Shown here: one piece after another, positions 9,667-19,841 of the stretch
Position numbering within the stretch: position 1 is the first letter of the stretch
Layout of the letters: each line of letters opens with the position of its first letter
Assembly (NCBI RefSeq): GCF_036569345.1
Contig: NZ_DATCQT010000209.1
Location: 1-64,000, forward strand
Length of the DNA stretch: 64,000 nucleotides
Reading direction: 5' to 3'
Source: Clostridium_AD sp036569345
Lineage (GTDB): Bacteria; Bacillota; Clostridia; Clostridiales; Clostridiaceae
Program-made: the position numbers and the translations under genes
The notes under the pieces: generated by a model
What the model was told of the DNA's origin: nothing
The model's input: the letters and a program-made list of their open reading frames with translations, nothing else
The model's database searches: none

Positions 9667-10392
9667 TTATAAGTCCATCCTAACACCGTAATTTTTAAGC
9701 CACTCTTTTCTTATCTCATAGTCAGGCATTACAGAAGCTACAAGCTCCCAAAACTCCTTTGAATGGTTCTTGTGATACATATGGCACATCTCATGGACTA
9801 TTATATAATCTAGAGCATTTGCCTTTGCCATTATACATCTCCAATTGAATAATAATTCATTTTTAGATGTGCAACTTGCCCATCTCTTCTTTTGTTCTTT
9901 AACTTTTACAACTGTAGGAACGATATTAAAGAACCTCTGATAGTATTTAACCTTTAACCCTATCATTTCTTTGGCTCTGCCCCTGTACCAGACTTCCATG
10001 GCTTTTCTAATATCTTCTTCATTTTTATTTGGAGCTGTAACAATAAATTTACCTCTAAATAATTTTACCTTAGTATTTTTTATGTTTAAATCTAATTCTA
10101 TTTGCAGCGAGTAGTTCCGCCCTAAATACATAAAGGATTCACCATTAACAAATTCTCTATTAATATGGACATAATGCATATGTTTATAAGCATAAATTTG
10201 TTGTATAATCCAATTTGCTTTACATTTCACCTTTTCAACTACTCTTTCTTCTGATGTCCCAATAGGAGCAGTTACAGTAATAATATTGGGTGCCTCTACT
10301 GCAATTTCCATCGTCTTTCTATTTTTATACTCTACATTAAATGCTATGTTTGTTGTTCCATACTTAAAGGAAAGCTTCATACGATACCTCAT
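9667..10392 (-). CDS. YgjP/M48-like metallopeptidase
   Basis: This is a 241-residue protein ending in the YgjP (DUF45) zinc-site block: IIVHEMCHMYHKNHSKEFW gives HExxH and further His residues, and WASCTSKNELLFNWRC precedes it. The length is normal for the family. YgjP-type genes are frequent neighbours of type I restriction systems, and this one lies 64 bp downstream of hsdR on the same strand, so it is probably the last gene of that operon. Its substrate is not known. Confidence 0.75.
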   Translation of the reverse strand: MRYRMKLSFKYGTTNIAFNVEYKNRKTMEIAVEAPNIITVTAPIGTSEERVVEKVKCKANWIIQQIYAYKHMHYVHINREFVNGESFMYLGRNYSLQIELDLNIKNTKVKLFRGKFIVTAPNKNEEDIRKAMEVWYRGRAKEMIGLKVKYYQRFFNIVPTVVKVKEQKKRWASCTSKNELLFNWRCIMAKANALDYIIVHEMCHMYHKNHSKEFWELVASVMPDYEIRKEWLKNYGVRMDL

Positions 10393-10455
10393 TTATTAGG
10401 TTTAAGGTGAGCCTATGCCTTAACTCTAATTTCTAATTTTATAATGTATTAACTC

Positions 10456-13400
10456 TTAAATGACTGGAAAATGCTTCTTAGCTAAATTTAATAATGGTTG
10501 AACCATCTGCTTTCTTACACCAACTTTAATTTGTTTGAAATAGTTCTTGTTAAGTGTCATAAAAATGGCTCTTTCAACATCTGACGTTTTGGAATTATTA
10601 GTAACCCAATCTACAGCATAGTTATCCTTTATAATTTGTGACATATCCTTTGCTATTGCTTTTGATAATTCAATTATATCTTGACTAATATATGTTTCAC
10701 TTTCCTCGTGAAGCTTATTCCCTTTTCCCTCTTCTAATTCATTTTCCTCTAAAATATATTTTTTTACAACCTCAAAGAAAGCAAATTCCTTTTCATCTAA
10801 GCCTAAGCTTTCAGACTGTGATTTTGTACCTTTTTCAACATCTCTTTCAATAAATTCTTCAAGCTTCTTTTTTCTCTCTATCCAATTATTCTTAGTTTCA
10901 TCAAGTATTTTTTGAAGTTTCTGTAAAAGACTCGTGAAGAATACAGGATTATCATCCATTTTTACACTTATAGCATGTTTTACAGCATGCTCCATTGCTG
11001 ATGCTTGTGCTTCGTCTGATTTCAAGGTGTTAATTTTACTTTTAAAATCATTTTCAAATAAAGTTATTGGTTCTATCCATTGGAAAACGCCAAGAGATTT
11101 TAGATGTTTTTCAATTATTTCTCTTACCTTTTCTCCGCAATCACTTATATCTAATTCCTCTTGTGGACTATATTTTGCTTTAGCCCCTGCCCTAATATAT
11201 CCAAGCCACTTCACATCATTTATAATATCCGTTCCAACATGTGATGGTAATAACGATTCTACAGCTCCTGAAAAACGTTTATAACCTATTTCAAATTCTG
11301 CCCTCTTATCCTGTGGCTCTAACACATTAATAAGTTCATCAAGATTATTTTTATCTTTTCCCTTGAACATATTTATAATGTCTTCTCTATAGGAAAGCAT
11401 TTCTTTATACAATTCATTCATAGGCTGCATAGGTTGACCTAAGTCTTGCTTATCAAATATAGCTAAAGCTTCCTCTAAATAGTCTGAAACGCCATAATAG
11501 TCGACAACATACCCGCACTGCTTTATTATGCTATCTTTTTTAATATTTCCGTCTTCAACTTCACGCGTAATATCTGTGGTGCAAGTTCTGTTTACTCTAG
11601 CAATAGCTTGTAATAAATTATGCTCTTTTAGTGGTCTATCAAGATACATGACCTGCTCTATTGGTGCGTCAAAACCAGTTAAAAGCATATCCTTTACAAT
11701 AATAAAACAAAGCTTGTTTTTTTCTATGGGTTTCTTAAAGTTATCTATAATTTTTTCCTGCTCTGCTTTTGTAGTAAAATGTTCCTTTAAATAAGTTTCT
11801 TCATTTAAGTTCCCAGAGAAAATAACCTTACACTCTAATTCTTCCCCTATAATTTCGTTCATATGTTCCTTTATAGCATTATAATATTTAACACATGCCA
11901 CTCTGCTTACACAAACAATTTGTGCCTTGAATCCATTAGGTAATATATTATCTCTATAATGTTTAAGTATGTCTATTGCGATATCCTTAACCCTATCATC
12001 TGCTTCAATTATTGTTTTTTTATTAGCATATTTTTGCTTTATAGCTTCTCTTTCCTCATCACTTTTCTCTTTAAAAGCTTCATTAAATAATTCATCCAGG
12101 CTTTCACCTTTAATATGAAGTTCTGGTCTTCTTCCTTCATACACTATCTTAACTGTAGCTCCATCATCCACAGCTTCCTTAATCCCGTACTTATCAATAT
12201 ATCCACCAAAAGTTCTTGGAGTAGATTTATCATCTTTATCTATAGGTGTTCCAGTAAATCCTATAAAAGTGGCATTAGGTAATGCTGTACGCATGTTTGA
12301 TGCGGTATCCTTATACTGGCTCCTATGTGCTTCATCTGTAAGTACAATTACATTAGACTTTACTGTTAATACATGATAAGGAAGACTAAACTGTTTCTTA
12401 ACCTTATTCCCATTTTTTATAACTTCTCTTTCCTCAATTTCACTTTCAAATTTTTGAATAGTAGTCGTAATAATCTTTGGTTGAGCATCAGCTAAAAGTT
12501 TCTTCATTACTGAAATTTTGCCAGCTCTTTCTGGCGTAGTAATTTTCGATAGAGTTCTTATAAAAGTATTAAATATCTGCTTATCTAAATCGATTCTGTC
12601 TGTTACCACTACTATAGTAGCATCAGAAAGCTCTTTAGTTCTCTTTATCTTCCTCGCTAACATTACCATTGTCAAAGACTTTCCTGAACCTTGTGTATGC
12701 CAGATAACTCCTCCTCTTGATAAGGAATCCTTTCCACCATTCAACCTACTAATTGCTTTGTTAACTGCTCTAAACTGCTGGTATCTAGCTATTTTTTTAA
12801 TTGTAATTCCATTATCAGTCTCAAACAATAAAAAGTTCCTCATAACATCAAGAAGATTGTTCTTTTCTAACAATCCCTGGACAAATAAATTCTGTCCATT
12901 ATCCTCCAAACCTTTAACCTTATCTTTTGCAAAGGGATAAGTATCTTTCCATTCCAAATAATGATTATACTGAGAGCTAATTGTTCCAGCATAAGCATGG
13001 TATTTATTCATTATTCCTGTAAAGAAATTCGTGTAAAAAAGCCTTGGATTACCCTCTGAAAAATTATTGTCTCTCTCATTCATATATCTTCTAAGTTGCT
13101 TAAAGGCTTCTCTTTTACCTATATTTTCATTCTTTGTTTTTTCTAAGAATGGAGACTTACATTCAAGAACAACAACTGGAATACCATTAACAAATATAAC
13201 TATATCAGGGTATATTGATTTCCCTAAAGGAGTTTTAACTTCAAACTGACGTGTAACTAGAAATTCGTTATTATCTACATTACCCCAGTCAATAAAATGC
13301 ACTGTCTGAAGCTTCTTATGACCATCGCCGTATATATCTTGGTCAACTGTATAGTTTAAATCTACAATAGCATCATAAAGCTTTTCATTTATTTCTAAAA

Positions 13401-13653
13401 GACTTGTCCCCAAATTCTCTGGTCTGCTTAAATACCTTATGGTTTTATTAATATTGCCTTCATCCATCCATGGATTTAATCTTCTCAAAGCTAACTCAAG
13501 CCTTTTAGTAAGGATAACTTCTGTTAAAGTATCCCTTTCTCCTTTTTCTGGAATGAGCTCTTTACCATGAATAAAATCATATTTTAAGTTATCTATTAAA
13601 TACTTTATTGCAGGTAACTCTACCAGTGTTTCCTCATTACCTAACCGTGACAT
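10456..13653 (-). CDS. hsdR: Type I restriction enzyme, R subunit
   Basis: HsdR is the endonuclease and translocase subunit of the type I complex. The 1,065-residue protein has the expected order. An N-terminal PD-(D/E)XK nuclease (PDIVIFV then VVVLECKSP, about 147-165) is followed by an SF2 motor with Walker A HTQGSGKS (about 318), the DEAH box (about 440), FTGTPID, and the late motif QAIARVNR. The helical C-terminus should bind HsdM/HsdS. All key residues are present, so it looks active. It lies downstream of the DUF6161-like gene with only 18 bp between them. Confidence 0.95.
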   Translation of the reverse strand: MSRLGNEETLVELPAIKYLIDNLKYDFIHGKELIPEKGERDTLTEVILTKRLELALRRLNPWMDEGNINKTIRYLSRPENLGTSLLEINEKLYDAIVDLNYTVDQDIYGDGHKKLQTVHFIDWGNVDNNEFLVTRQFEVKTPLGKSIYPDIVIFVNGIPVVVLECKSPFLEKTKNENIGKREAFKQLRRYMNERDNNFSEGNPRLFYTNFFTGIMNKYHAYAGTISSQYNHYLEWKDTYPFAKDKVKGLEDNGQNLFVQGLLEKNNLLDVMRNFLLFETDNGITIKKIARYQQFRAVNKAISRLNGGKDSLSRGGVIWHTQGSGKSLTMVMLARKIKRTKELSDATIVVVTDRIDLDKQIFNTFIRTLSKITTPERAGKISVMKKLLADAQPKIITTTIQKFESEIEEREVIKNGNKVKKQFSLPYHVLTVKSNVIVLTDEAHRSQYKDTASNMRTALPNATFIGFTGTPIDKDDKSTPRTFGGYIDKYGIKEAVDDGATVKIVYEGRRPELHIKGESLDELFNEAFKEKSDEEREAIKQKYANKKTIIEADDRVKDIAIDILKHYRDNILPNGFKAQIVCVSRVACVKYYNAIKEHMNEIIGEELECKVIFSGNLNEETYLKEHFTTKAEQEKIIDNFKKPIEKNKLCFIIVKDMLLTGFDAPIEQVMYLDRPLKEHNLLQAIARVNRTCTTDITREVEDGNIKKDSIIKQCGYVVDYYGVSDYLEEALAIFDKQDLGQPMQPMNELYKEMLSYREDIINMFKGKDKNNLDELINVLEPQDKRAEFEIGYKRFSGAVESLLPSHVGTDIINDVKWLGYIRAGAKAKYSPQEELDISDCGEKVREIIEKHLKSLGVFQWIEPITLFENDFKSKINTLKSDEAQASAMEHAVKHAISVKMDDNPVFFTSLLQKLQKILDETKNNWIERKKKLEEFIERDVEKGTKSQSESLGLDEKEFAFFEVVKKYILEENELEEGKGNKLHEESETYISQDIIELSKAIAKDMSQIIKDNYAVDWVTNNSKTSDVERAIFMTLNKNYFKQIKVGVRKQMVQPLLNLAKKHFPVI

Positions 13654-13671
13654 ATTCTCACCCCCATGTTG

Positions 13672-14877
13672 CTATTTCCCCATTAATTTAGTTATCTGAT
13701 GTATCAATCCATCTGGAATTGAAGGACTTGAATCACCCTTTAACAATCCTGTATCAGCTCTACTAAATAATGATTGAAATACAATGCTTCTTTCTGATTC
13801 CGAAACAGTACCCTCATTCAAAAGAGATAGGTATACATATGTAAGTTGATTTCGTTCCTTTGCGTCTCTTGATAAGTGATATGCACTTAAAGATAATTTT
13901 ACAAAAATTCTTAACATGTATACCCCTATCGATATAATAATAGTTAGTATCAAAGTAGCTCTTAAATCTTCAAACTTAAACTTATTTAGATTTATATTAA
14001 GTGAATCAGGTGTTATATATAAAATTATACTCAAAAAAATAATTAGAATTATAGCTGTAACAATCGACCAATTACGCCACATGCTTCCTTTCACTTCATA
14101 CTCTTCTCTTAGCGTATCCCAATATTCGGCAGGAGCTTTTAACTTTAGGTTTTCTTTATAAGTTTTTTCTAACTCCATTAATTTAGTCTTTTTATCTTCC
14201 AAAAAATCAAACGTATTATTTTCAATTTCTACTTTCCATGCTTTAATTCCATCTGAAAATGTATTATACATCTCTTTTATTTCATTATTTTTGTTTAGGT
14301 ATTCACTATGTAACACACTCATTGACCCAGAATATCGATTTTTCAATTGAATAAAAGTAGAATCTTGTGTCTCTTCAAATCTTTTACATGCAATCTCCGA
14401 ATCCTTCCAATTAAATGCAAATAAAATACCTTTGAAATATTGTACAGAATTTATATTACTAAAGCTATTTCCTTGAATAAAATCAATTACTCCATTTGCT
14501 TGTAAAGAGCTTTCAACATATCTTGCTTTTATTAACTGTCCATAAACACTTATGGAGTATATATTGGGAAATCCAATCATATTAGCTAAATTAATAGCTT
14601 TTTCTATGTTTTGCTGAGGATAATTATTCACCGAAAATCCACCTATTGAGTTATCTAAACAATTATTAATCTCAGTAAATCTTGCTCTAATATTTGAGGT
14701 TTGACCCTCACTGCAACTATTCCAAAATTCATATTCAATCTTAATAAAATCATAAAATTCTCTTAAAGTAATAAATTTATGTATTATATCTTCGGGAAAC
14801 AACGTTATTTGAACGTTTTGCTCTTTAAAATAATTTTCAAGTTCATCTGCAATCTCCATATAACCCTCCAAATCCAT
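13672..14877 (-). CDS. DUF6161-like membrane protein within the RM operon
   Basis: This 401-residue protein has a helical, partly coiled-coil N-terminal region (about 1-265). Two hydrophobic segments follow (about 272-292 and 309-330). The short C-terminal domain, YVYLSLLNEGTVSESERS then SLFSRADTGLL, matches my memory of the DUF6161 family. The gene sits between the KAP NTPase gene and hsdR, on the same strand, and is not a known part of type I restriction. It could anchor the NTPase at the membrane: KAP proteins are typically membrane-linked. Function unknown. Confidence 0.55.
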   Translation of the reverse strand: MDLEGYMEIADELENYFKEQNVQITLFPEDIIHKFITLREFYDFIKIEYEFWNSCSEGQTSNIRARFTEINNCLDNSIGGFSVNNYPQQNIEKAINLANMIGFPNIYSISVYGQLIKARYVESSLQANGVIDFIQGNSFSNINSVQYFKGILFAFNWKDSEIACKRFEETQDSTFIQLKNRYSGSMSVLHSEYLNKNNEIKEMYNTFSDGIKAWKVEIENNTFDFLEDKKTKLMELEKTYKENLKLKAPAEYWDTLREEYEVKGSMWRNWSIVTAIILIIFLSIILYITPDSLNINLNKFKFEDLRATLILTIIISIGVYMLRIFVKLSLSAYHLSRDAKERNQLTYVYLSLLNEGTVSESERSIVFQSLFSRADTGLLKGDSSPSIPDGLIHQITKLMGK

Positions 14878-15035
14878 TTATTAATAAGCCATTATTTAAT
14901 ATTTCTACTATAGAACAATAACTCAGCTTACTTTAATGTTTTATAATATTTCTTATAAATTTAAAATAATTTATTTCGTGTAATTCTAACACCGTTTATT
15001 CTTTTCCCAAATAAAATATAATATTGTCACGCTAT

Positions 15036-16442
15036 TTATTTGCCATCAACCATAATAAAATTATCATATAAGTCAACCATTACAAATATATCCTTTCTAA
15101 TTCTATTGTTATCAAGGGATAATCTAAAATACGCTGCGCCTTTAACTATCCAATCATAAATTTCTAAACATCTAACATCTTTATCACTATATCGCTCAGC
15201 TTCTTCTACTTTGCTTGTATTTTCTCTTAATCTTTCTATTTCATTACTATCGTTTAATATCCAAATTAAGTATGCTTTAAAGACACAAGTTTCTCTATCT
15301 TCAAGCCAATTAATAATGTTGGCATTATTTTTTTCTAAGTTAGATATAATTTGTCCAATAGATATTTTATTAAACTTCATCTTATTATACAAATTCTTAT
15401 CAACTCTCTTTATTGCACATAAAATAAGCAACTGATAGGGAAATACACACTTTTTTATATTTGCTTTCAGTATCATATATACTTCAACAACAAATTTCTC
15501 TATATCCCTTAATGATAATTTAAAGCCAATAGCTACCTGTATCACTACTTTAGAGAAATCGTTATATTTATATTCAGTTTCCAATACATTGCTAAATTTT
15601 CTCTTTTCAAATATTTTATCAAACTCATATTTATTTAATAAATATTTCACATACTGTTCTTTATTACTCTCTTTTAGCTTATATTCTAAATCTATAAATC
15701 TGGTTAAATACCCATTGGTGTCTGTTTGTTCTCCATATATAACCTTTACAGCATTTGATAGTGCTTCTTTATCTATTCCTAAAATAAAAATTATGTTATT
15801 GCCATTAAAAAAATGCTTTATTCTTTCCAATAAACTTATAGCATAATCTGGTCTACACCTATCTAATTCATCAACGAATATAACAATAGATTTTTTACTT
15901 TCTTCAAATTGCTTATCAGCTACTTTCTCCAATTCTCTTTTAAACTTTTTAACAGAATTCTTGTCTTTTTTATAATTGTCGATTTTAGCAGATACCATTT
16001 GTGCTAATTCATCATCTGAAACTATGACATCACTGTCAAAGCCAGTCTTTTCTCTAATCATCTTAGAAGCCATTTTAGGTGTTTGTTTAACTATTGCTAA
16101 CCCAACATCTTTAGCTTTCTCAATAAAACCTCTAATCTTGTTTTCATCATTTATACTTTCTCGTATTTCATCTACAAATGCAATGAATGGCTCTTCTACA
16201 TAATCATTTTCCCAAGCATTAAAGAATATTGTCTTATATCCTTCATTTATTAAATATTGATTCCACATTTTTAAAAAGGAAGTTTTTCCTGTCCCCCATT
16301 GAGAATTTACTGCTAAAACCATTTGATTATCTACAATTTCAAATACTGCTGTAAGATTTTTAACCTCTGGTTCTCTCTGTAACTTATCATTTTTAAATGG
16401 ATTTTCTATATCAACTTCTAAATTATTATTAAATATCCCCAT
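15036..16442 (-). CDS. KAP-family P-loop NTPase
   Basis: This protein has about 468 residues; ATG at 16442 is preferred over the GTG at 16457 because GAGGAG lies seven bases before it. Walker A is NSQWGTGKTS near the start. The Walker B block VIFVDELDRCRPDYA (about residue 190) is the KAP signature, followed by IIFILGIDKEAL. KAP NTPases of bacteria occur on plasmids and in phage-defence loci. The canonical membrane insertion between Walker A and B is not obvious here, so the membrane part could be supplied by the DUF6161-like neighbour. It starts 18 bp after the stop of hsdS. The role in the restriction locus is inferred from position only. Confidence 0.8.
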   Translation of the reverse strand: MGIFNNNLEVDIENPFKNDKLQREPEVKNLTAVFEIVDNQMVLAVNSQWGTGKTSFLKMWNQYLINEGYKTIFFNAWENDYVEEPFIAFVDEIRESINDENKIRGFIEKAKDVGLAIVKQTPKMASKMIREKTGFDSDVIVSDDELAQMVSAKIDNYKKDKNSVKKFKRELEKVADKQFEESKKSIVIFVDELDRCRPDYAISLLERIKHFFNGNNIIFILGIDKEALSNAVKVIYGEQTDTNGYLTRFIDLEYKLKESNKEQYVKYLLNKYEFDKIFEKRKFSNVLETEYKYNDFSKVVIQVAIGFKLSLRDIEKFVVEVYMILKANIKKCVFPYQLLILCAIKRVDKNLYNKMKFNKISIGQIISNLEKNNANIINWLEDRETCVFKAYLIWILNDSNEIERLRENTSKVEEAERYSDKDVRCLEIYDWIVKGAAYFRLSLDNNRIRKDIFVMVDLYDNFIMVDGK

Positions 16443-16459
16443 AAAACTTCTCCTCACCC

Positions 16460-17758
16460 CTACTGTACTCTGATTTTCCCTGTTAAAAGCTTCTGCATAA
16501 GTCCTTCTTTAAGTTCTTGAAGTTTTTGTTTTTTTGATTTATATTGGTCTATTTTTTTATCTATGGACAATAGAATTGATGCAATTTTAACTTGCTCATA
16601 TAATGGAGGAATTATAATGGGTAAGTTTCTTAACTCATTCAGTCCAATTCTTAATCTTGTTGAGCCTGTGCTATTCGCAATTGCATTAATTCTAAAATAC
16701 TTAGAATTAATTGAATACTTTATATAATCCACGTTATTTTCACTTTCATCTACAGATATTCTGATACCATCAGAACACATTAAATATCTCTCTTCAATGC
16801 AAGGAATCTTACAAGCTCTTGCCACTGGTTCTGCCATTTTTGCAATTATAATATTTCCTGGATATATATTGCAACTTCTTAGTTCATCAGCCTTTTTTTC
16901 TGATGTGTAAATAGTAGATTCATTATTAAAATATCCATCTCCTATATTCTGTAATTGTATTACTCTTACTCCTACTTCTGTATAATCACATGACTTTAAA
17001 TTTGAACCAAAAGGTCCTCCCGTAAAAGAATACCTATCAGATTTGTCAGCTATATCAATCAACCTCTTTATTTTCCATTCTTCTGGCATCATTCCAATCT
17101 CCGCATCCTTAAACCTCTCATGCCCAATTCCTTTTGTAAGAAGCCTCTGCATAAGTCCTTTTTTAAGTTCCTTAGTCTTTTCAATAAGTTTATCAGTATT
17201 TTCTATTTTTTCATCTAATAAGGATAGGATTAAAGAGATTTTTTGTTGTTCTTCCAGTGGTGGTGTAGTAATCATATATTCTTTTAAAAACTCTGTTGGG
17301 ACCCTTTTTTGACCTGCTGAACCAGTCATATTAGCCTTCGCCTTTTGAATAAAATTATTTGATGATATTATATAATAAATATATGATGGTACACTTTCGT
17401 TCTTTTTTGCTCTTAACACATGAAATTCTGTGCTTCCAAAACCCACTTCATTAATTAATTTAGTTGCTATTACTTTTTTACCATTTTCAAAGCAAGGAGT
17501 AATTTTAGCAAGTAAAACGTCATTATTTTTAAACGCTGTATAACCCTTTTTTACCTCACCATATGTCCGTACATTGTTCTTAATAATCCATCCCTGATTT
17601 GATACATCCTCCATAGCTATAAAAGATACATCCTTATCATCTTCAATAATTTCTTTTTTAGGATTTATTTCAGATATATCACATAGCCTCTTTATCTCCC
17701 ACTGAGTAGGTATCTCCCCTAACTCCGTCATCTTATATCCTTTTTTAACTTTACTCAC
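16460..17758 (-). CDS. hsdS: Type I restriction enzyme, S subunit
   Basis: HsdS sets the DNA target of the type I complex. The 432-residue protein has two half-subunits, each a target-recognition domain followed by a helical spacer. Repeat one opens with MTELGEIPTQWEIKRL and ends near LKKGLMQRLLTKG. Repeat two opens with MMPEEWKIKRL and ends with LKEGLMQKLLTGKIRV. The near-identical spacer ends are usual and let targets be swapped by recombination. The start is GTG with GAGGTGA upstream. There is no sign of truncation. Confidence 0.95.
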   Translation of the reverse strand: MSKVKKGYKMTELGEIPTQWEIKRLCDISEINPKKEIIEDDKDVSFIAMEDVSNQGWIIKNNVRTYGEVKKGYTAFKNNDVLLAKITPCFENGKKVIATKLINEVGFGSTEFHVLRAKKNESVPSYIYYIISSNNFIQKAKANMTGSAGQKRVPTEFLKEYMITTPPLEEQQKISLILSLLDEKIENTDKLIEKTKELKKGLMQRLLTKGIGHERFKDAEIGMMPEEWKIKRLIDIADKSDRYSFTGGPFGSNLKSCDYTEVGVRVIQLQNIGDGYFNNESTIYTSEKKADELRSCNIYPGNIIIAKMAEPVARACKIPCIEERYLMCSDGIRISVDESENNVDYIKYSINSKYFRINAIANSTGSTRLRIGLNELRNLPIIIPPLYEQVKIASILLSIDKKIDQYKSKKQKLQELKEGLMQKLLTGKIRVQ

Positions 17759-17777
17759 TATTAAGTCACCTCTATCT

Positions 17778-18038
17778 CTATATAATCTTAATCACTAACC
17801 AAATAAGAAAACTGTTAATTAAATAATAAAGTATTTTCCCGCCTATACTTCCAAACCAAATTCCATTTGTTCTACCATAAATAAAAATTCTTCCAACAAT
17901 TCTGAATGTTATTATTGATACTGGAACCCCAATTACAGCAGATTTAAATTCATTAGTAGCCCATAATATCTTAAATGCCAGTAAAAATCCATTTATTAAT
18001 GGTTCATAAAACATCTTACTTATATCTGTATTATTCAT
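17778..18038 (-). CDS. Small membrane protein between hsdM and hsdS
   Basis: This is an 86-residue protein with two or three hydrophobic stretches (about 36-50 and 66-86) and basic or polar ends. It lies between hsdM and hsdS with 29 and 19 bp gaps on the same strand, so it is almost surely co-transcribed. Type I systems do not need such a gene. With the DUF6161-like protein it makes two membrane proteins in one restriction operon. I do not recognise the family. Confidence 0.5.
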   Translation of the reverse strand: MNNTDISKMFYEPLINGFLLAFKILWATNEFKSAVIGVPVSIITFRIVGRIFIYGRTNGIWFGSIGGKILYYLINSFLIWLVIKII

Positions 18039-18067
18039 ATACCACTCTAACCCCTACATCCTCAATC

Positions 18068-19588
18068 CTATTTTATTTCTTCAAATCCCAATTCCTTCAA
18101 ATACCCATTTAACATTAGTCCTATCTCATTTTCCTTAATGCCTAATTCATTTATTTCATCAATAACTGTTTCAATGTCTACTTCTTCCTCTTCTTCGCTG
18201 GTATCTACATATCTGCTGATATTAAGGTTATAATCATTTTCCTTTATAGCTTCCATCTCAACTACATTTGCATACTTTTCTACATCTATATATTCATCAA
18301 ATGTATTTACTATTTTCTCAATATCTTCATTTCTTAGTTTATTCTTACTTCCATCTTTTGCAAAGTCATTACTTCCATCTATAAATAAAATCTTATTTCT
18401 TTTTTGTTCTGTCTTATTCTTATTTATCACAAGTATTGCAGCAGGAATACCAGTACCATAGAACATATTTTGAGGTACTCCAATTATAGCTTCTATTAAA
18501 TCATCCTTTATAAACCCTTCTCTTATCTTACCTTCTGCACCGCTTCTAAAAAGGACACCATGAGCCACTACAGAAGCCATTTTACCTCTTACATTTAAAC
18601 TTGCTACCATATGACAAACAAATGCAAGGTCTCCGTATGATTTAGTTGGTATCCCATATGGGAACCTATGAAACTGGTCAGCACTTGCCTCTTCTAAACC
18701 CCAGTTGCTTAAAGAAAAAGGAGGATTTGCTAAAACTTTGTCATAGGTCTTCAAAACTCCGCCCTCTGTATGTTTAGGTTCTCTTATCGTATCTCCTTTT
18801 TGAATGTCAGCACCCTTTGCTCCATGAAATAACATATTCATCTTACAAATAGCCCAAGTCGAAAGGTTAATTTCCTGTCCAAATAAGGATATATTTTTAT
18901 AATTCCCACCTTGATTCTTTATATATTGTAATGATTGAATTAACATACCACCTGACCCAGCTGTAGGGTCGTAAATTCTCTCACCTTCTTGTGGTTTTAA
19001 TACATTTACCATTGTTTTTACAATTTCTGTTGGAGTATAAAATTCTCCACCCTTTTTTCCACCTTCATCTGCAAATTGTTTTATTAAATATTGGTATGCA
19101 TCACCTAATATATCCTCTGATTCAAGGTTTGAGTTCGCAAGGTTAATCGTATCAAGCACCAATAGAAGTTGCGAAAGCTTCTTGTCAGGAACCCTTTCTT
19201 TATCATTATAATTAGCTGTCGTAAGCACTCCAATAAGCTCTGCATTTTTAGGTTCATCTTCTAATGCTTTAAAAGCCTTATCAAGTTCTGGTCCCACATT
19301 TAAATTCAAATTCTTCAACTTAGCCCATCTTGCAGTTTCAGGCACATAAAAAGTTTCATATATAGCGCTGTCGTTTAATAGCATCTCTACTTCTTCCGCA
19401 ACCATACCCTGCTCAATAAACTCTTTATTCCTTATTTCTCTTTCTTCATCAAACTCATCGTTTAATCTCTTTAAAAATAATAATCCAAATATATAGTCCT
19501 TATATTCAGCAGCTGATAATTCGCCTCTTAGAATATCTGCACACGACCACAATATTCCCTCTAAATTTTGTAATGTCAGTTTCTCCAT
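18068..19588 (-). CDS. hsdM: Type I DNA methyltransferase, M subunit
   Basis: HsdM methylates adenine in the target and forms the core of the type I complex. The 506-residue protein has the N-terminal helical HsdM domain. The catalytic domain follows, with the SAM motif DPTAGSGGM (about residue 206) and the N6-adenine motif NPPFS (about 289). A good GAGGAG ribosome binding site precedes the ATG. It is the first gene of the minus-strand operon, and its promoter must lie in the 200-bp region shared with the divergent repeat-protein gene. Confidence 0.95.
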   Translation of the reverse strand: MEKLTLQNLEGILWSCADILRGELSAAEYKDYIFGLLFLKRLNDEFDEEREIRNKEFIEQGMVAEEVEMLLNDSAIYETFYVPETARWAKLKNLNLNVGPELDKAFKALEDEPKNAELIGVLTTANYNDKERVPDKKLSQLLLVLDTINLANSNLESEDILGDAYQYLIKQFADEGGKKGGEFYTPTEIVKTMVNVLKPQEGERIYDPTAGSGGMLIQSLQYIKNQGGNYKNISLFGQEINLSTWAICKMNMLFHGAKGADIQKGDTIREPKHTEGGVLKTYDKVLANPPFSLSNWGLEEASADQFHRFPYGIPTKSYGDLAFVCHMVASLNVRGKMASVVAHGVLFRSGAEGKIREGFIKDDLIEAIIGVPQNMFYGTGIPAAILVINKNKTEQKRNKILFIDGSNDFAKDGSKNKLRNEDIEKIVNTFDEYIDVEKYANVVEMEAIKENDYNLNISRYVDTSEEEEEVDIETVIDEINELGIKENEIGLMLNGYLKELGFEEIK

Positions 19589-19841
19589 AATTCTCTCTCC
19601 TCATCAATCTATATCCTTTATTTCAGTATATTTATTTTAATAATCTATACATTTTAGTTTACCACATTTTTGAATTTTTTTGGCTATTAAGAAGTGAATT
19701 TAGAAATCTTATATCAAATACTATTATTAAAGTTATTGACTATAAATAAAATATAAATTTCAACATTATATTTAAATGTTGTAATAATTTTAGCATTTGA
19801 ACTTATATAATAATATAGTAATACTTAGGAAAGAGGTTTAT

